A stretch of DNA of 64,000 bases. Origin: Bacteroidota bacterium. Its GTDB lineage: Bacteria > Bacteroidota > Bacteroidia > Bacteroidales > F082. Within the stretch, counting starts at the first letter, position 1. Each line of letters begins with the position of its first letter. The translations under genes were made by a program, and so were the position numbers. Below, in pieces: positions 27,954 through 37,650 of the stretch. Under the pieces are notes generated by a model that saw nothing but the letters and a program-made list of their open reading frames with translations, had not been told where the DNA came from and ran no database searches. The DNA is taken from the NCBI GenBank assembly GCA_013203805.1, contig JABMPH010000274.1, positions 1 through 64,000 of the forward strand, in the 5' to 3' direction.

Positions 27954-29480
27954 TTAAATATCTTTAATCAGAATTATTTTCTTAAGAATAATTCGAAATG
28001 TTGTACCCTTTCCAATGGTTGAGTTTTTAACAAAAAGTTTTCCTTTGTGGTAATCACAAATAATTCTTCTTGAGAGAGAAAGCCCTAATCCCCAACCACG
28101 CTTTTTACTTGTATAACCAGGATTAAATATAGCTTTTTGTTCAGTTGTGGAAATACCTTTACCTGTATCACTTATGTCAATGATAACACTTTTGTTTTCT
28201 TCATGCAGGTCAATTGTAATCAGTCCTTTTCCTGACATTGCGTCGATCGCATTTTTACACAAGTTCTCAATAACCCAACTAAAAAGAGAAGGATTAACAG
28301 GAACATAAAGTACATTATTTTCGTTGAAGTTGAGTTGATACCTAACTTTTTTTGATGTCCTGGGTCTTAAATATGTAATACTGTCTATAAGAATTTTAAT
28401 TAAATCTTCGCTTTCGAGTGTTGGAGTTGAGCCAATTTTTGAAAATCGTTCAGTAATCATTTCCAAGCGTTGCACATCCTTTTCAATTTCAGTGGTTGCT
28501 TGACTAACATTACTTTCGTCAATTTTAATTAATTCGAGCCAAGCCATTATGGATGAAAGTGGTGTGCCAATTTGATGTGCTGTTTCACGTGCCATACCAG
28601 CCCAAACCCGATTTTGTTCCGATTTACGTGCAAAGCTGAAAAGCAAGTATGCAATGGCTGCAAAAACAGCAATAATCAATATCTGCGTAAGCGGAAAATA
28701 TTTAATTATTGTAAGGAGTTCTGAATCCTGATAATAAATATATGAAGTACCCTGGTCACCAAAATTTACTTTGATTGGTCTGTTCTCATCAGCCATTTCT
28801 TCAAGTTTACTCTCAACATATGCAGAATCCTCCATTTTAATATCATCAAGATTTCCAAACTTTAGTACTTCATTATGAGTACTGTCGGTAATTATTACAG
28901 GAACACTTGATGAGTTTAAAGCGACTTCCGACATAAATGAAGCAACATAATTACTAAGTACGTCTTTCAACTCCGTAAAAAACCTTGAATCCTTGTAATA
29001 CAAATATCGATTGCGATTTGGTAAATATTGATAAACTATTGGCTCATAAACTGTAAACTCAGCCTTAATTTTACCAGATAACCGTAGAACTGTGTCAAGC
29101 TTAAAATCAAGATTCTTCGAATCCAGTATCCAACCTTTATCATCAGTTATTATAAGAGGTATTGTATTATTATCGCGAATTATATCTAGAAAGAAGTCAT
29201 ATTCCAATTGGTCTTCATCAAGCAGTTGGGTATAAACATTGGCTAATAATTCAACGCGTTTACGTTCCTGTTCTTGTAGTTGTCCGAAAAAGGACTCAGT
29301 ATATCGCACAAGTCTAGCTTTTCGTTGAACCGCATCTGCCCATAAACGAACATTTTTACGCTCTCCGGCAGCGAACTTCCCAACGATTAGGTTTGTATAG
29401 AATAATGACAAACCAATGATCAGTAGGCCAAGTATTGAGAGAGTTATCTTCCAAATTCTTTTTCTTGTATATATATCCAT
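27954..29480 (-). CDS. Sensor histidine kinase (orphan)
   Basis: The 508-residue protein has two membrane helices (about 11-33 and 262-284) enclosing a periplasmic sensor region of about 225 residues. This is followed by a HisKA domain with phospho-acceptor His302 (TAHQIGTPLSS) and a HATPase_c domain (NLCKNAIDAM, DTGKGIS, GWGLGLSLSRRI). No response regulator gene adjoins it. The MacAB-type exporter is transcribed divergently 306 bases away, so control of that exporter is possible but not shown. Confidence 0.9.
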   Translation of the reverse strand: MDIYTRKRIWKITLSILGLLIIGLSLFYTNLIVGKFAAGERKNVRLWADAVQRKARLVRYTESFFGQLQEQERKRVELLANVYTQLLDEDQLEYDFFLDIIRDNNTIPLIITDDKGWILDSKNLDFKLDTVLRLSGKIKAEFTVYEPIVYQYLPNRNRYLYYKDSRFFTELKDVLSNYVASFMSEVALNSSSVPVIITDSTHNEVLKFGNLDDIKMEDSAYVESKLEEMADENRPIKVNFGDQGTSYIYYQDSELLTIIKYFPLTQILIIAVFAAIAYLLFSFARKSEQNRVWAGMARETAHQIGTPLSSIMAWLELIKIDESNVSQATTEIEKDVQRLEMITERFSKIGSTPTLESEDLIKILIDSITYLRPRTSKKVRYQLNFNENNVLYVPVNPSLFSWVIENLCKNAIDAMSGKGLITIDLHEENKSVIIDISDTGKGISTTEQKAIFNPGYTSKKRGWGLGLSLSRRIICDYHKGKLFVKNSTIGKGTTFRIILKKIILIKDI

Positions 29481-29786
29481 CTACAAAAGACAATAATTTG
29501 TTTAACTTAACAAATGTATAACTTATTATCAATTACAATATTGCACGATGAATAAAAATGGAATGCTATATTTTTTCACAAAACCAAAGCAAATCAAACT
29601 ACATATTGATTTGTAAATAATCATTGTAAACAAAACAAATATGATCGATTTCGCACACACTATGTAAAATTCCCGAACACTATTTTTCTTACCGATTTTT
29701 ACTATAAACACATAATCAATCACATACATACAATGGCATAATTATGGCTAGTAGCACATAGTTTTATCGATAAACCTATTACAACA
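29481..29786. other. Divergent intergenic region between the kinase and the exporter operon
   Basis: This is 306 bases of AT-rich sequence. It contains the kinase promoter (29511-29538) and, presumably, the promoter of the ABC operon, for which I cannot point to a clear TANNTTTG box. A 66-codon minus-strand open frame here has no recognisable protein character and is not called. Confidence 0.6.
29511..29538 (-). promoter_or_regulatory. Promoter of the sensor kinase gene
   Basis: On the minus strand TTG (29536-29538), 17 bases, then TACATTTG (29511-29518) fit the Bacteroidota consensus about 31 bases upstream of the kinase ATG. Confidence 0.45.
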
Positions 29787-30500
29787 ATGATTAGTCTTGA
29801 AAATATAAATAAAACCTATTATACAGGCAAAACAAGCTTACACGTCCTTAAAGGCATTGACCTAAATATAAATCAGGGCGAACTGGTTTCCATTATGGGA
29901 TCATCTGGTTCAGGTAAATCAACATTACTTAATATAATAGGTATGTTGGATAACTACGATCAGGGTACTTTTAATTTAAACGGGGAATTAATTAAAAACC
30001 TTAATGAAAAGAAAGCCGCCTTCTATAGGAACAAATTCATTGGATTTGTATTTCAGTCATTTAATCTTATTTCATTCAAAAATGCAATGGAAAACGTTGC
30101 TCTTCCTCTATATTATCAAAAAGTAAACAGGAAAAAGAGGAATCAACTGGCAATGGAATATTTGGATAGAATGGGATTAGCCGACTGGGCTCACCATCTA
30201 CCAAACGAATTATCCGGAGGGCAAAAACAAAGACTGGCAATTGCTAGAGCTCTAATATCAAACCCTAAAGTAATATTGGCAGATGAACCAACAGGAGCAC
30301 TTGATTCAGCAACTTCAATTGAAGTAATGAAATTGTTTAAAGAAATTAACAAAACCGGAATTACAATTCTCATAGTAACCCACGAAAGAGAAATTGCTGC
30401 TGAAACCGACCGAATCATCAGATTAAAAGATGGACTTATTGATACTATTATTGAAAATGGCCAGAGAAAAGAATGGCTGGCTGCCCAACATATGGCATAA
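29787..30500 (+). CDS. ABC transporter ATP-binding protein, MacB/LolD type
   Basis: The 237-residue ATPase has Walker A GSSGSGKST (38-46), the Q-loop FVFQSFNLI, signature LSGGQKQR, Walker B VILADEPTGALDS and the H-loop VTHE. The sequence is of the MacB/LolD (lipoprotein and antimicrobial exporter) subfamily. Two FtsX-type permeases and a MacA-like adaptor follow, so it powers a tripartite exporter. Confidence 0.93.
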   Translation: MISLENINKTYYTGKTSLHVLKGIDLNINQGELVSIMGSSGSGKSTLLNIIGMLDNYDQGTFNLNGELIKNLNEKKAAFYRNKFIGFVFQSFNLISFKNAMENVALPLYYQKVNRKKRNQLAMEYLDRMGLADWAHHLPNELSGGQKQRLAIARALISNPKVILADEPTGALDSATSIEVMKLFKEINKTGITILIVTHEREIAAETDRIIRLKDGLIDTIIENGQRKEWLAAQHMA

Positions 30501-30511
30501 AAATACTGAAT

Positions 30512-31744
30512 ATGTTCGACATCGATAAATGGCAAGAAATATTTAACACCATAAGTAAGAACAAATTACGCACCTTACTTACGGGCTTTAGTGTAGCATG
30601 GGGAATTTTTATGCTTGTTATACTACTTGGTTCGGGTTATGGTCTTGAAAATGGTGTAAAAAAAGAATTTGAAGGTGATGCCGTAAATTATATTACAATA
30701 AACTCAGGAGTAACATCAAAGGCATACAAAGGCATGAAACCAGGAAGGCGTGTTAGATTTAGCAACCAGGATTATAATATGTTAAGCGACATGGAAAATG
30801 TTGATCATACTTCCACCAGAACCGGACTCTTTCAGAACAACGTGCTGTCTTATAAAAACGAATACGGAACATTCGACATATTCGCAATAACACCTGATTA
30901 TAAATATGTTGAATCACTTAAGATGACCACAGGAAGATTTCTTAACAAGAATGACATGGATGATTTTCGAAAAGTGGTGGTTCTTGGAAGGCTGGTTTAT
31001 GAAGCATTATTTAAAGGGGGAGAAGAAAGTATTGATAGTTATGTTAAAGTTAGTGGAGTACCCTTTAAAGTTATTGGTGTTTTTGACGATCCCGGTTCCG
31101 ACCGCGACCTGTTACGAGTTTACATTCCCATTTCAACAGCTCAGAAGGTATTTAACATGGGCGATTTTATCCGGTCTATACATTTTAATCTTGAAGGTGG
31201 GTCAGTTGCTGAAAGTATGGCAGTAATTGAAGAAGCTAAAACAAAATTATCAGACAAGCATAAGTTCGACCCCGAAGACCGAAGAGCAATTTTCATCTTC
31301 AATAGTATTGAAAATTTTCAGCAGTTTATGAGTCTTTTCGCGAGTATCAGGCTATTTATTTGGGTAATTGGTATAGGAACAATAATTTCAGGAATAGTGG
31401 GTGTAAGCAATATTATGATGATTGTTGTTAAGGAGCGAACCAAGGAAATTGGTATTCGAAAAGCACTTGGAGCAACACCTTTTTCAATAGTAAGTCTTAT
31501 TCTGCAAGAATCAATTTTAATAACAGCAGTTGCAGGTTATATCGGACTAGTTATAGGTGTTGGGTTGCTCGAACTGGTTTCAAAATCACTACCTTCTGTC
31601 GACTATTTCGCCAATCCAGAGATAAATATGAATGTAGCTTTAACAGCGACTGCCTTGTTGGTATTGGCTGGAGCAATTGCTGGTTATGTTCCTGCTAAAA
31701 AAGCAGCTTCCGTAAAACCGGTTATTGCATTACGAGATGAATAA
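30512..31744 (+). CDS. MacB-type ABC permease 1
   Basis: The 410-residue protein has an N-terminal membrane helix (LLTGFSVAWGIFMLVILLG), a large periplasmic MacB_PCD domain and three C-terminal FtsX helices (GVSNIMMIVVKERTKEIGIRKALGATP is the family hallmark). ATG at 30512 is chosen because it precedes the conserved FDIDKWQEIF and avoids overlap with the ATPase gene. It is paralogous to the next gene and probably heterodimerises with it. Confidence 0.92.
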   Translation: MFDIDKWQEIFNTISKNKLRTLLTGFSVAWGIFMLVILLGSGYGLENGVKKEFEGDAVNYITINSGVTSKAYKGMKPGRRVRFSNQDYNMLSDMENVDHTSTRTGLFQNNVLSYKNEYGTFDIFAITPDYKYVESLKMTTGRFLNKNDMDDFRKVVVLGRLVYEALFKGGEESIDSYVKVSGVPFKVIGVFDDPGSDRDLLRVYIPISTAQKVFNMGDFIRSIHFNLEGGSVAESMAVIEEAKTKLSDKHKFDPEDRRAIFIFNSIENFQQFMSLFASIRLFIWVIGIGTIISGIVGVSNIMMIVVKERTKEIGIRKALGATPFSIVSLILQESILITAVAGYIGLVIGVGLLELVSKSLPSVDYFANPEINMNVALTATALLVLAGAIAGYVPAKKAASVKPVIALRDE

Positions 31745-31881
31745 ACTAAAACACTAAAGAAAAACTAAAATAAAAAGCGAGCTAAGTTATTTAAAAATGG
31801 AAAATATCAATAAGAAAATAGAATATTCCAACTTACACCTTCTCATAACTATTGTTGCTCAAGGCACTCAAAACTAATATT

Positions 31882-33150
31882 ATGTATTTGTTTGATAAAG
31901 ATAAATGGACCGAAATAATGAGTGCTCTTAGTAAAAATAAACTAAGAACATTCTTCACAGCATTTGGCGTTTTTTGGGGAATATTTATGCTCGTTATAAT
32001 GTTGGGTTCCGGAAAAGGGTTGGAAAACGGAGTTAACCAAGGTATGGGTGATATGGCTAACAACGCATTATTTATGTGGACTATGCCAACCACACAGCCT
32101 TATAAAGGATTCCCCAGGGGAAGAAGATATAACTTCAGAAATGACGATACAAAAGCTCTACGAGAAAATCTACCCGAATTAGAATATATTGCTCCCAGAT
32201 TACAAGTTTTTAGCGCTCAGGGCGATAACAATGTTGTAAGAGGAGAACGTACCGCTGCTTATTCAATCCAAGGCGATTATCCTGATATGAATAAAATTGA
32301 CCCTATGAATATTCATGAAGGAAGATTTATTAATTATAAAGATATTGAAAATAAGCGAAAAGTAATCGTAATTGGCACAAGAGTGAAAGATGAGATGTTT
32401 GATGCTGATGAAGATCCAATTGGTGATTATCTAAGGATTCGAGGTGTATACTTTCGTGTTGTGGGAATTTTCTCATCAAAGAAAAACGATCAGCAGGCTG
32501 AACGAGAAAACCAGCAAATATTTATGCCATTTACAACACTTCAGCAAACTTATAATATGGGTGATATTGTTGGATGGTACTCAATGACTTCATATAAAGA
32601 TGTTCCAGCATCAGTTGCTCTTGAAAAAGCTAAAAAAATTGTAAGAGAACGCCATTCAATAGCACCTGATGATGATAGGGCGGTGGGATCGTTTAATGTT
32701 GAAACCGAATTCCAAAAAATGGAAAACCTATTTGCCGGAATAAATGGATTAATCTGGATTGTTGGGGTTGGAACATTATTAGCCGGTGTAATAGGAGTTA
32801 GTAATATTATGCTAATTGTAGTTAAGGAACGAACAAAAGAAATAGGGATACAAAGAGCTATAGGAGCAACACCTATGGCAATACAAAGTCAAATTGTACT
32901 CGAATCAGTTTTTTTAACTGCAATGGCTGGATATATTGGATTGGTTCTAGGGGTCGGAATACTTGAGCTCATAAACTATCTACTTGTTGAATTTGGCGCT
33001 TCTACAGATATGTTTGCGCGACCGGAAGTTGACTTCGACAAGGCAATAGTTGCTTTAATAATATTAATAATATCAGGTGCGTTAGCAGGTTTAATTCCTG
33101 CCAGACGTGCCACACAAATAAAACCAATTGATGCTCTCAGAGATGAGTAG
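31882..33150 (+). CDS. MacB-type ABC permease 2
   Basis: The 422-residue paralogue of the preceding permease shares its layout: N-terminal helix (FFTAFGVFWGIFMLVIML), MacB_PCD domain and FtsX domain with GVSNIMLIVVKERTKEIGIQRAIGATP. The start at 31882 matches permease 1 (LFDKDKWTEIM against FDIDKWQEIF). The two likely arose by tandem duplication and form one transport pore. Confidence 0.92.
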   Translation: MYLFDKDKWTEIMSALSKNKLRTFFTAFGVFWGIFMLVIMLGSGKGLENGVNQGMGDMANNALFMWTMPTTQPYKGFPRGRRYNFRNDDTKALRENLPELEYIAPRLQVFSAQGDNNVVRGERTAAYSIQGDYPDMNKIDPMNIHEGRFINYKDIENKRKVIVIGTRVKDEMFDADEDPIGDYLRIRGVYFRVVGIFSSKKNDQQAERENQQIFMPFTTLQQTYNMGDIVGWYSMTSYKDVPASVALEKAKKIVRERHSIAPDDDRAVGSFNVETEFQKMENLFAGINGLIWIVGVGTLLAGVIGVSNIMLIVVKERTKEIGIQRAIGATPMAIQSQIVLESVFLTAMAGYIGLVLGVGILELINYLLVEFGASTDMFARPEVDFDKAIVALIILIISGALAGLIPARRATQIKPIDALRDE

Positions 33151-33213
33151 GTTAATGATTAAATCAAAAGACATGGGTAGTTCCATATGACTAAAAAAAT
33201 TAAATAATAACAC

Positions 33214-34293
33214 ATGAAAACATTTTTCAAAGTATTAGTAGGATTGATAATAGTAGGAGCAATTGGCTATACTATGTATTTTCTTTATCAGAAATCACAA
33301 GATGAACCTATTGTTTACGAAACAGATTCACCAGTAGTTATTGATATTGTAAAAAAGACAACAGCTACCGGATCGGTAGTTCCTCGTAAGGAAATAGAAA
33401 TTAAACCTATTGTTTCAGGAATTATTGAAGAAATTTATGTGGTAGAAGGAGAAATGGTGAAAAAAGGTGATCTGATTGCCAGGATACGCATTATTCCTAA
33501 TATGATTAATGTTAACAATGCCAAGTCGAGAATTGAAGTTGCCAAGATTAACCTTAAAGAAACAAAAACAAATTACGATCGGCAACTTAGCTTACTTGAA
33601 AAAGGAGTTATAGCTAGAGCCGATTTTGAATCGTATGAAACCGGTTACAAAAGCGCTTTGGAAGAACTCGAAACTGCCCAGGAAACACTTGATCTTATTC
33701 AGGAAGGTCAAACTAAAAACTCCGGAGGCAAAACAAACACTCTTGTTAGATCCCAAATAGACGGGATGATATTGGACATCCCTGTGGAGATTGGTTACCA
33801 GGTAATTGAAGCCAACAATTTTAACGCTGGAACAACAATAGCAAATATTGCCGATATGGGGAAAATGGTTTTCGAAGGCAACATTGATGAAACCGAAGTT
33901 GGTAAAATTAAAGAAGGAATGCCTCTTATTCTCGTTATCGGAGCCATTGAAGATATTCAGTTTGAGGCACTGCTTGAACATATTAGCCCTAAAGGTGTTG
34001 AAGTAAATGGTGCGGTTCAATTTGAGATAAAAGCTGATGTAGTACTTAGGGATGACCAGTTTATAAGGTCTGGCTACAGTGCCAATGCAAATATTGTCCT
34101 CGACAAGGCCGATAGTGTACTCGCAATCTCAGAAAGCCTACTACTGTTTGAAAATGATACCGTTTACGTTGAAGTTGAAACATCACCTCAGGTATTTGAA
34201 AAAAGATATATTAAAACCGGCCTTTCAGATGGAATAAACATAGAAGTTTTGGAAGGTCTAACAAAGGAGGACAAAATCAAAAAACAGCAATAG
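33214..34293 (+). CDS. MacA/HlyD-type periplasmic adaptor protein
   Basis: The 359-residue protein has an N-terminal membrane anchor (about 4-26), a split lipoyl (barrel-sandwich) domain (VVPRKEIEIKPIVSGIIEEI and, after the hairpin, VRSQIDGMILDIPVEIGYQV), an alpha-helical hairpin (about 105-165) and beta-barrel and proximal domains. It connects the ABC permeases to an outer-membrane channel. No TolC-like gene is adjacent, so the channel is probably encoded elsewhere. Confidence 0.9.
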   Translation: MKTFFKVLVGLIIVGAIGYTMYFLYQKSQDEPIVYETDSPVVIDIVKKTTATGSVVPRKEIEIKPIVSGIIEEIYVVEGEMVKKGDLIARIRIIPNMINVNNAKSRIEVAKINLKETKTNYDRQLSLLEKGVIARADFESYETGYKSALEELETAQETLDLIQEGQTKNSGGKTNTLVRSQIDGMILDIPVEIGYQVIEANNFNAGTTIANIADMGKMVFEGNIDETEVGKIKEGMPLILVIGAIEDIQFEALLEHISPKGVEVNGAVQFEIKADVVLRDDQFIRSGYSANANIVLDKADSVLAISESLLLFENDTVYVEVETSPQVFEKRYIKTGLSDGINIEVLEGLTKEDKIKKQQ

Positions 34294-34359
34294 AAAAGCT
34301 TTTAGTTAATACCTAGTAATTATTATTTTCAAATTGTTAATATTTTCTTTTCAAAAATT

Positions 34360-34400
34360 CAAACCTACTCGTCAAATAAACAGATGAGTAGGTTTGTTGT
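34360..34400 (+). terminator. Terminator of the exporter operon
   Basis: CAAACCTACTCGTC (34360-34373) and GATGAGTAGGTTTG (34383-34396) form a 14-bp stem with one G-T pair and a 9-base loop, followed by a T-rich tail. It lies about 66 bases after the adaptor gene. Confidence 0.85.
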
Positions 34401-34456
34401 TTTTATACAAAGGTTATTTATTTATCCCCCTATCCGATTTCATACGAAATTTGATT

Positions 34457-34464
34457 TATTTTTG
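34457..34464 (+). promoter_or_regulatory. Possible -7 box for the triple-TonB-domain gene
   Basis: TATTTTTG matches TANNTTTG and lies 31 bases before the ATG at 34496. A clear -33 partner is not seen. Confidence 0.35.
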
Positions 34465-34495
34465 ACTTGATAGAAAAATATAACCCAAAAAAATA

Positions 34496-35629
34496 ATGAA
34501 TTACAAACGAGCATTTCAAACAGTATTATTTATCGTCTTTGCTTTAACTAATTGTTTTCAGGTTAAATCGCAATCAGTAGTAGATACGAATATTTATACT
34601 TTTGTAGAAATAATGCCTGGGTATCCCGGGGGTCATTATTCAATGCACCATTTTATTGCTAGTACAATTCACTACCCAAAAATTGCTTTTGAAAATGATA
34701 TAACCGGAATAGTTTATGTTAGTGCTATTGTTGAATCCGACGGAAGCCTAACGAATATTAAACTATTAAAGGGCATTGGGTATGGGTGTGATGAAGAAGC
34801 AATAAGGATTACTACACTTATGCCAAACTGGAACCCTGGAGTCCATGAAGAAAAAAATGTTAGGGTTTCTACTACTATTCCTATTACTTTTCAAATATTA
34901 CCCGAAAGTACTGGACCAATTTATAACAACGCTCACGTGCTACCTGTGTTTACTGATAGCCTATTTGATTTTGACTATTATATTAGTACAAATATGAGAT
35001 ATCCAGCTGGGATTTCAATAGAAAATATTATTGACACTGTGAATATCCTGTATGTTGTAGAAACAGATGGTAGTCTTACCAATGTCTTTTTAAGAGATAG
35101 CACAAGTAATCTTGATGCATTTGCTTATGAAGCTATCCGTATTATGAATAAATTATCTGGTGCTTTCGAACCGGCGTATATTGACAATATGCCTGTTCGT
35201 GTTAGACTGACAGTATCGATTGTTTTTGATTACAATAAAATTGACACCATAGATTGTGAGTTGATCTCTTGTAAATATGAGGATATTGAATATAGATATT
35301 ATAAGCAAGAAGATGTTGTTTGTACCGTAGTTGAAGAAATGCCCGAATTTCCAGGAGGTATGAATAAGCTAATGACTTTTCTTGGCAAGAATATTAGCTA
35401 TCCTATGGAGGCAAAAAAAAATAAAGAACAAGGAAGAGTGTTTATAAATTTTGTAGTAGAAAAGGACGGTAATATATCAAATGCCAAAGTTATGAGAGGA
35501 GTTTCGCCCTCTCTTAATGCTGAAGCATTGAGGGTTATAAATTTAATGCCAAAATGGAAACCAGGAACACAACGAGGGAAGCCTGTTCGTGTTAGTTACA
35601 ATATTCCGGTGAAATTTACCATCAATTAA
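34496..35629 (+). CDS. Secreted protein with three TonB C-terminal domains
   Basis: The 377-residue protein has a signal peptide (about 1-26, ending FQVKSQ), then three successive TonB_C-like domains. The first, at about 36-138, has PGYPGGHYSMHHFI and GIGYGCDEEA. The second, at about 150-255, is divergent and lacks the glycine motif. The third, at about 280-377, has FPGGMNKLM, GRVFINFVVEKDG and WKPGTQRGKPVRV. The third copy is very similar to the C-terminal domain of the tonB product at 14374. There is no membrane anchor or proline-rich linker, so it cannot act as a classical energy transducer. It may be a periplasmic binding or decoy module for TonB-box partners (inference). Confidence 0.8.
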   Translation: MNYKRAFQTVLFIVFALTNCFQVKSQSVVDTNIYTFVEIMPGYPGGHYSMHHFIASTIHYPKIAFENDITGIVYVSAIVESDGSLTNIKLLKGIGYGCDEEAIRITTLMPNWNPGVHEEKNVRVSTTIPITFQILPESTGPIYNNAHVLPVFTDSLFDFDYYISTNMRYPAGISIENIIDTVNILYVVETDGSLTNVFLRDSTSNLDAFAYEAIRIMNKLSGAFEPAYIDNMPVRVRLTVSIVFDYNKIDTIDCELISCKYEDIEYRYYKQEDVVCTVVEEMPEFPGGMNKLMTFLGKNISYPMEAKKNKEQGRVFINFVVEKDGNISNAKVMRGVSPSLNAEALRVINLMPKWKPGTQRGKPVRVSYNIPVKFTIN

Positions 35630-35725
35630 TAGAAAAAACAAATAGTATTGTATATTACTTTAGAAGATTTCAGAATATAATATTTACATTTGTATCCTTT
35701 AACACCATTACTCAAAATCAATAAT

Positions 35726-37354
35726 ATGAAGAAGATCAACTTACTAATAATTATTCTCGGAGCAATTATCACCTTTGCAGGATGTGAGCAAAAGAAAGAA
35801 GCTACAGAAAAACCTTGTGAAATGAAAAAGTATGCAAAAGTTAAGCTTACTGCCAATATTAACCACCTGAGTGATAATCAAAAGGAAATGCTGAAATTAC
35901 TTTTTGATGCTGCCAAACTAATGGACGAAATTTTTTGGGTAGAAAATGTTGAAGAAAAAGATGCTTTTCTATTAGGTATCGATAACGAAAAAGATAAACA
36001 ATATGCAATTATTAATTATGGCCCATGGGATGAGTTAAATAACCTTGAACCTTTTATAAAAGGATATGGTGCTAAGCCTGCCGGTGCACAGTTCTATCCT
36101 GAGAATATGACTGTTGAAGAATTCGAAAAATTTGAAGACCCCAACAAAACTAGTCTTTATACATTGATTAGAAGAAATAACAAGTCCGGTGAACTAGAAA
36201 CAGTTTGGTATCACGAAGGATTTAAAGAAAGAATACAAAAAGCTGCTGCATTGCTTGAAAAAGCTTCTCAATTAGCGGAAGACGAAGGGTTTAAAAATTA
36301 TCTTAATCTAAGGGCTCAGGCACTTCTAACTGATGACTATTATGCAAGTGATATGGCCTGGCTCGACATGAAAGACAATTTAATTGATATGGTTGTTGGC
36401 CCTATTGAAAATTATACCGACGGACTATTTGGCTACAAAGCTGCTCATGAGGCTTTTATATTAATCAAAGATGTTGAATGGAGTGATAAACTGGCAAAAT
36501 ATGCACAATATCTTCCTGAACTTCAAAAAGAACTACCTGTTGATCAGGCCTACAAAAATGAAGTGCCCGGTTCAGATGCACAATTAAATGCCTATGATGT
36601 TATTTATTATGCCGGCGATTGCAATATGGCAAGTAAAACCATTGCCATTAATCTTCCCAACGACGAACGTGTACAACTTGAAAAAGGAACACGCAAACTT
36701 CAGTTAAAGAATGCAATGCAGGCCAAATTTGATAAAATATTAGTTCCTATAGCTGATGTATTAATTAGTGAAGATCAGCGTAAGCATATAACATTTGATG
36801 CATTTTTCTCGAACACTATGTTTCATGAAGTTGCTCATGGAATGGGAATTAAAAATACGATAAACGGAACAGGACCAGTCCGTAAGGCACTTAAGGAAAA
36901 GTATTCAGCAATTGAAGAAGGTAAAGCTGATATTCTTGGATTATTCCTGGTTACAAAACTAAACGAAATGGGTGTTTTCAATGAAACCGATTTAATGGAT
37001 AACTATGTAACATTCATGGCCGGTATTTTCCGTTCTGTACGATTTGGAGCATCAAGTGCTCACGGTATGGCCAATATGCTTCGATTCAAATTCTTCCTTG
37101 AGAAAGGTGCTTTCACTCGTAACGAAAATGGGACGTACTATGTAGATTTTGATAAGATGAAAGAAGCATCAAATGAACTAACTGAAAAAATATTAGTTCT
37201 TCAGGGCGATGGAAACTATGAATTAGCAAAATCATGGATTGAGGCAGATGGTAATATTAGTCCTCAGCTTCAGCAAGATCTGGACAGAGTAAGTGCTCTG
37301 GGCATTCCTTCTGATATATATTTTGAGCAAGGAGCAACCGTTGTTGGGTTGTAG
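35726..37354 (+). CDS. M49-like (dipeptidyl peptidase III-related) zinc metallopeptidase lipoprotein
   Basis: The 542-residue protein has a lipoprotein signal ending in a lipobox (TFAGC). ATG at 35726 places the signal at the N-terminus. Zinc ligands are His367 and His371 in HEVAHG and Glu398 in EEGKAD, the arrangement of the M49 family. Classical DPP III has a six-residue HELLGH and a longer spacing, so this is the shorter HExxH branch. Expected function is release of dipeptides in the periplasm. It lies upstream of an S46 dipeptidyl peptidase gene, suggesting a peptide-degradation locus. Confidence 0.8.
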   Translation: MKKINLLIIILGAIITFAGCEQKKEATEKPCEMKKYAKVKLTANINHLSDNQKEMLKLLFDAAKLMDEIFWVENVEEKDAFLLGIDNEKDKQYAIINYGPWDELNNLEPFIKGYGAKPAGAQFYPENMTVEEFEKFEDPNKTSLYTLIRRNNKSGELETVWYHEGFKERIQKAAALLEKASQLAEDEGFKNYLNLRAQALLTDDYYASDMAWLDMKDNLIDMVVGPIENYTDGLFGYKAAHEAFILIKDVEWSDKLAKYAQYLPELQKELPVDQAYKNEVPGSDAQLNAYDVIYYAGDCNMASKTIAINLPNDERVQLEKGTRKLQLKNAMQAKFDKILVPIADVLISEDQRKHITFDAFFSNTMFHEVAHGMGIKNTINGTGPVRKALKEKYSAIEEGKADILGLFLVTKLNEMGVFNETDLMDNYVTFMAGIFRSVRFGASSAHGMANMLRFKFFLEKGAFTRNENGTYYVDFDKMKEASNELTEKILVLQGDGNYELAKSWIEADGNISPQLQQDLDRVSALGIPSDIYFEQGATVVGL

Positions 37355-37650
37355 TTTTGAAGAGAAGACTCGATGAATAAAATGTCAATTTCACTACAAT
37401 CCTACTATTTATACCCCATCCAATCGGCCATCATCAATATGTCCGAAACAAACAAGTATCTGTGCGATTATGAACACTCTAATGAAAGGGGCATTGGTTT
37501 CAAATTTATATACAATTAATTACCATTATGTTATTATAACTGGTATAATTTATGATGGTGTTCACTTTTTATATATTATCAACATAAACTAAATTATCAA
37601 CTCTGTCAAAGTCTTTAATTTGAATAAGGCAGAAAAAAAAATCAAAACGA

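Noticed and set aside
29529-29729. 66-codon minus-strand open frame between the sensor kinase and exporter genes
   Set aside because: It has an AT-driven composition, overlaps the kinase promoter and shows no family motif or conserved start context.
31797-31877. 26-codon open frame just upstream of ABC permease 2 (starts MENINKK)
   Set aside because: It is too short to support and has no hairpin or ribosome-pausing pattern to make a leader peptide convincing.
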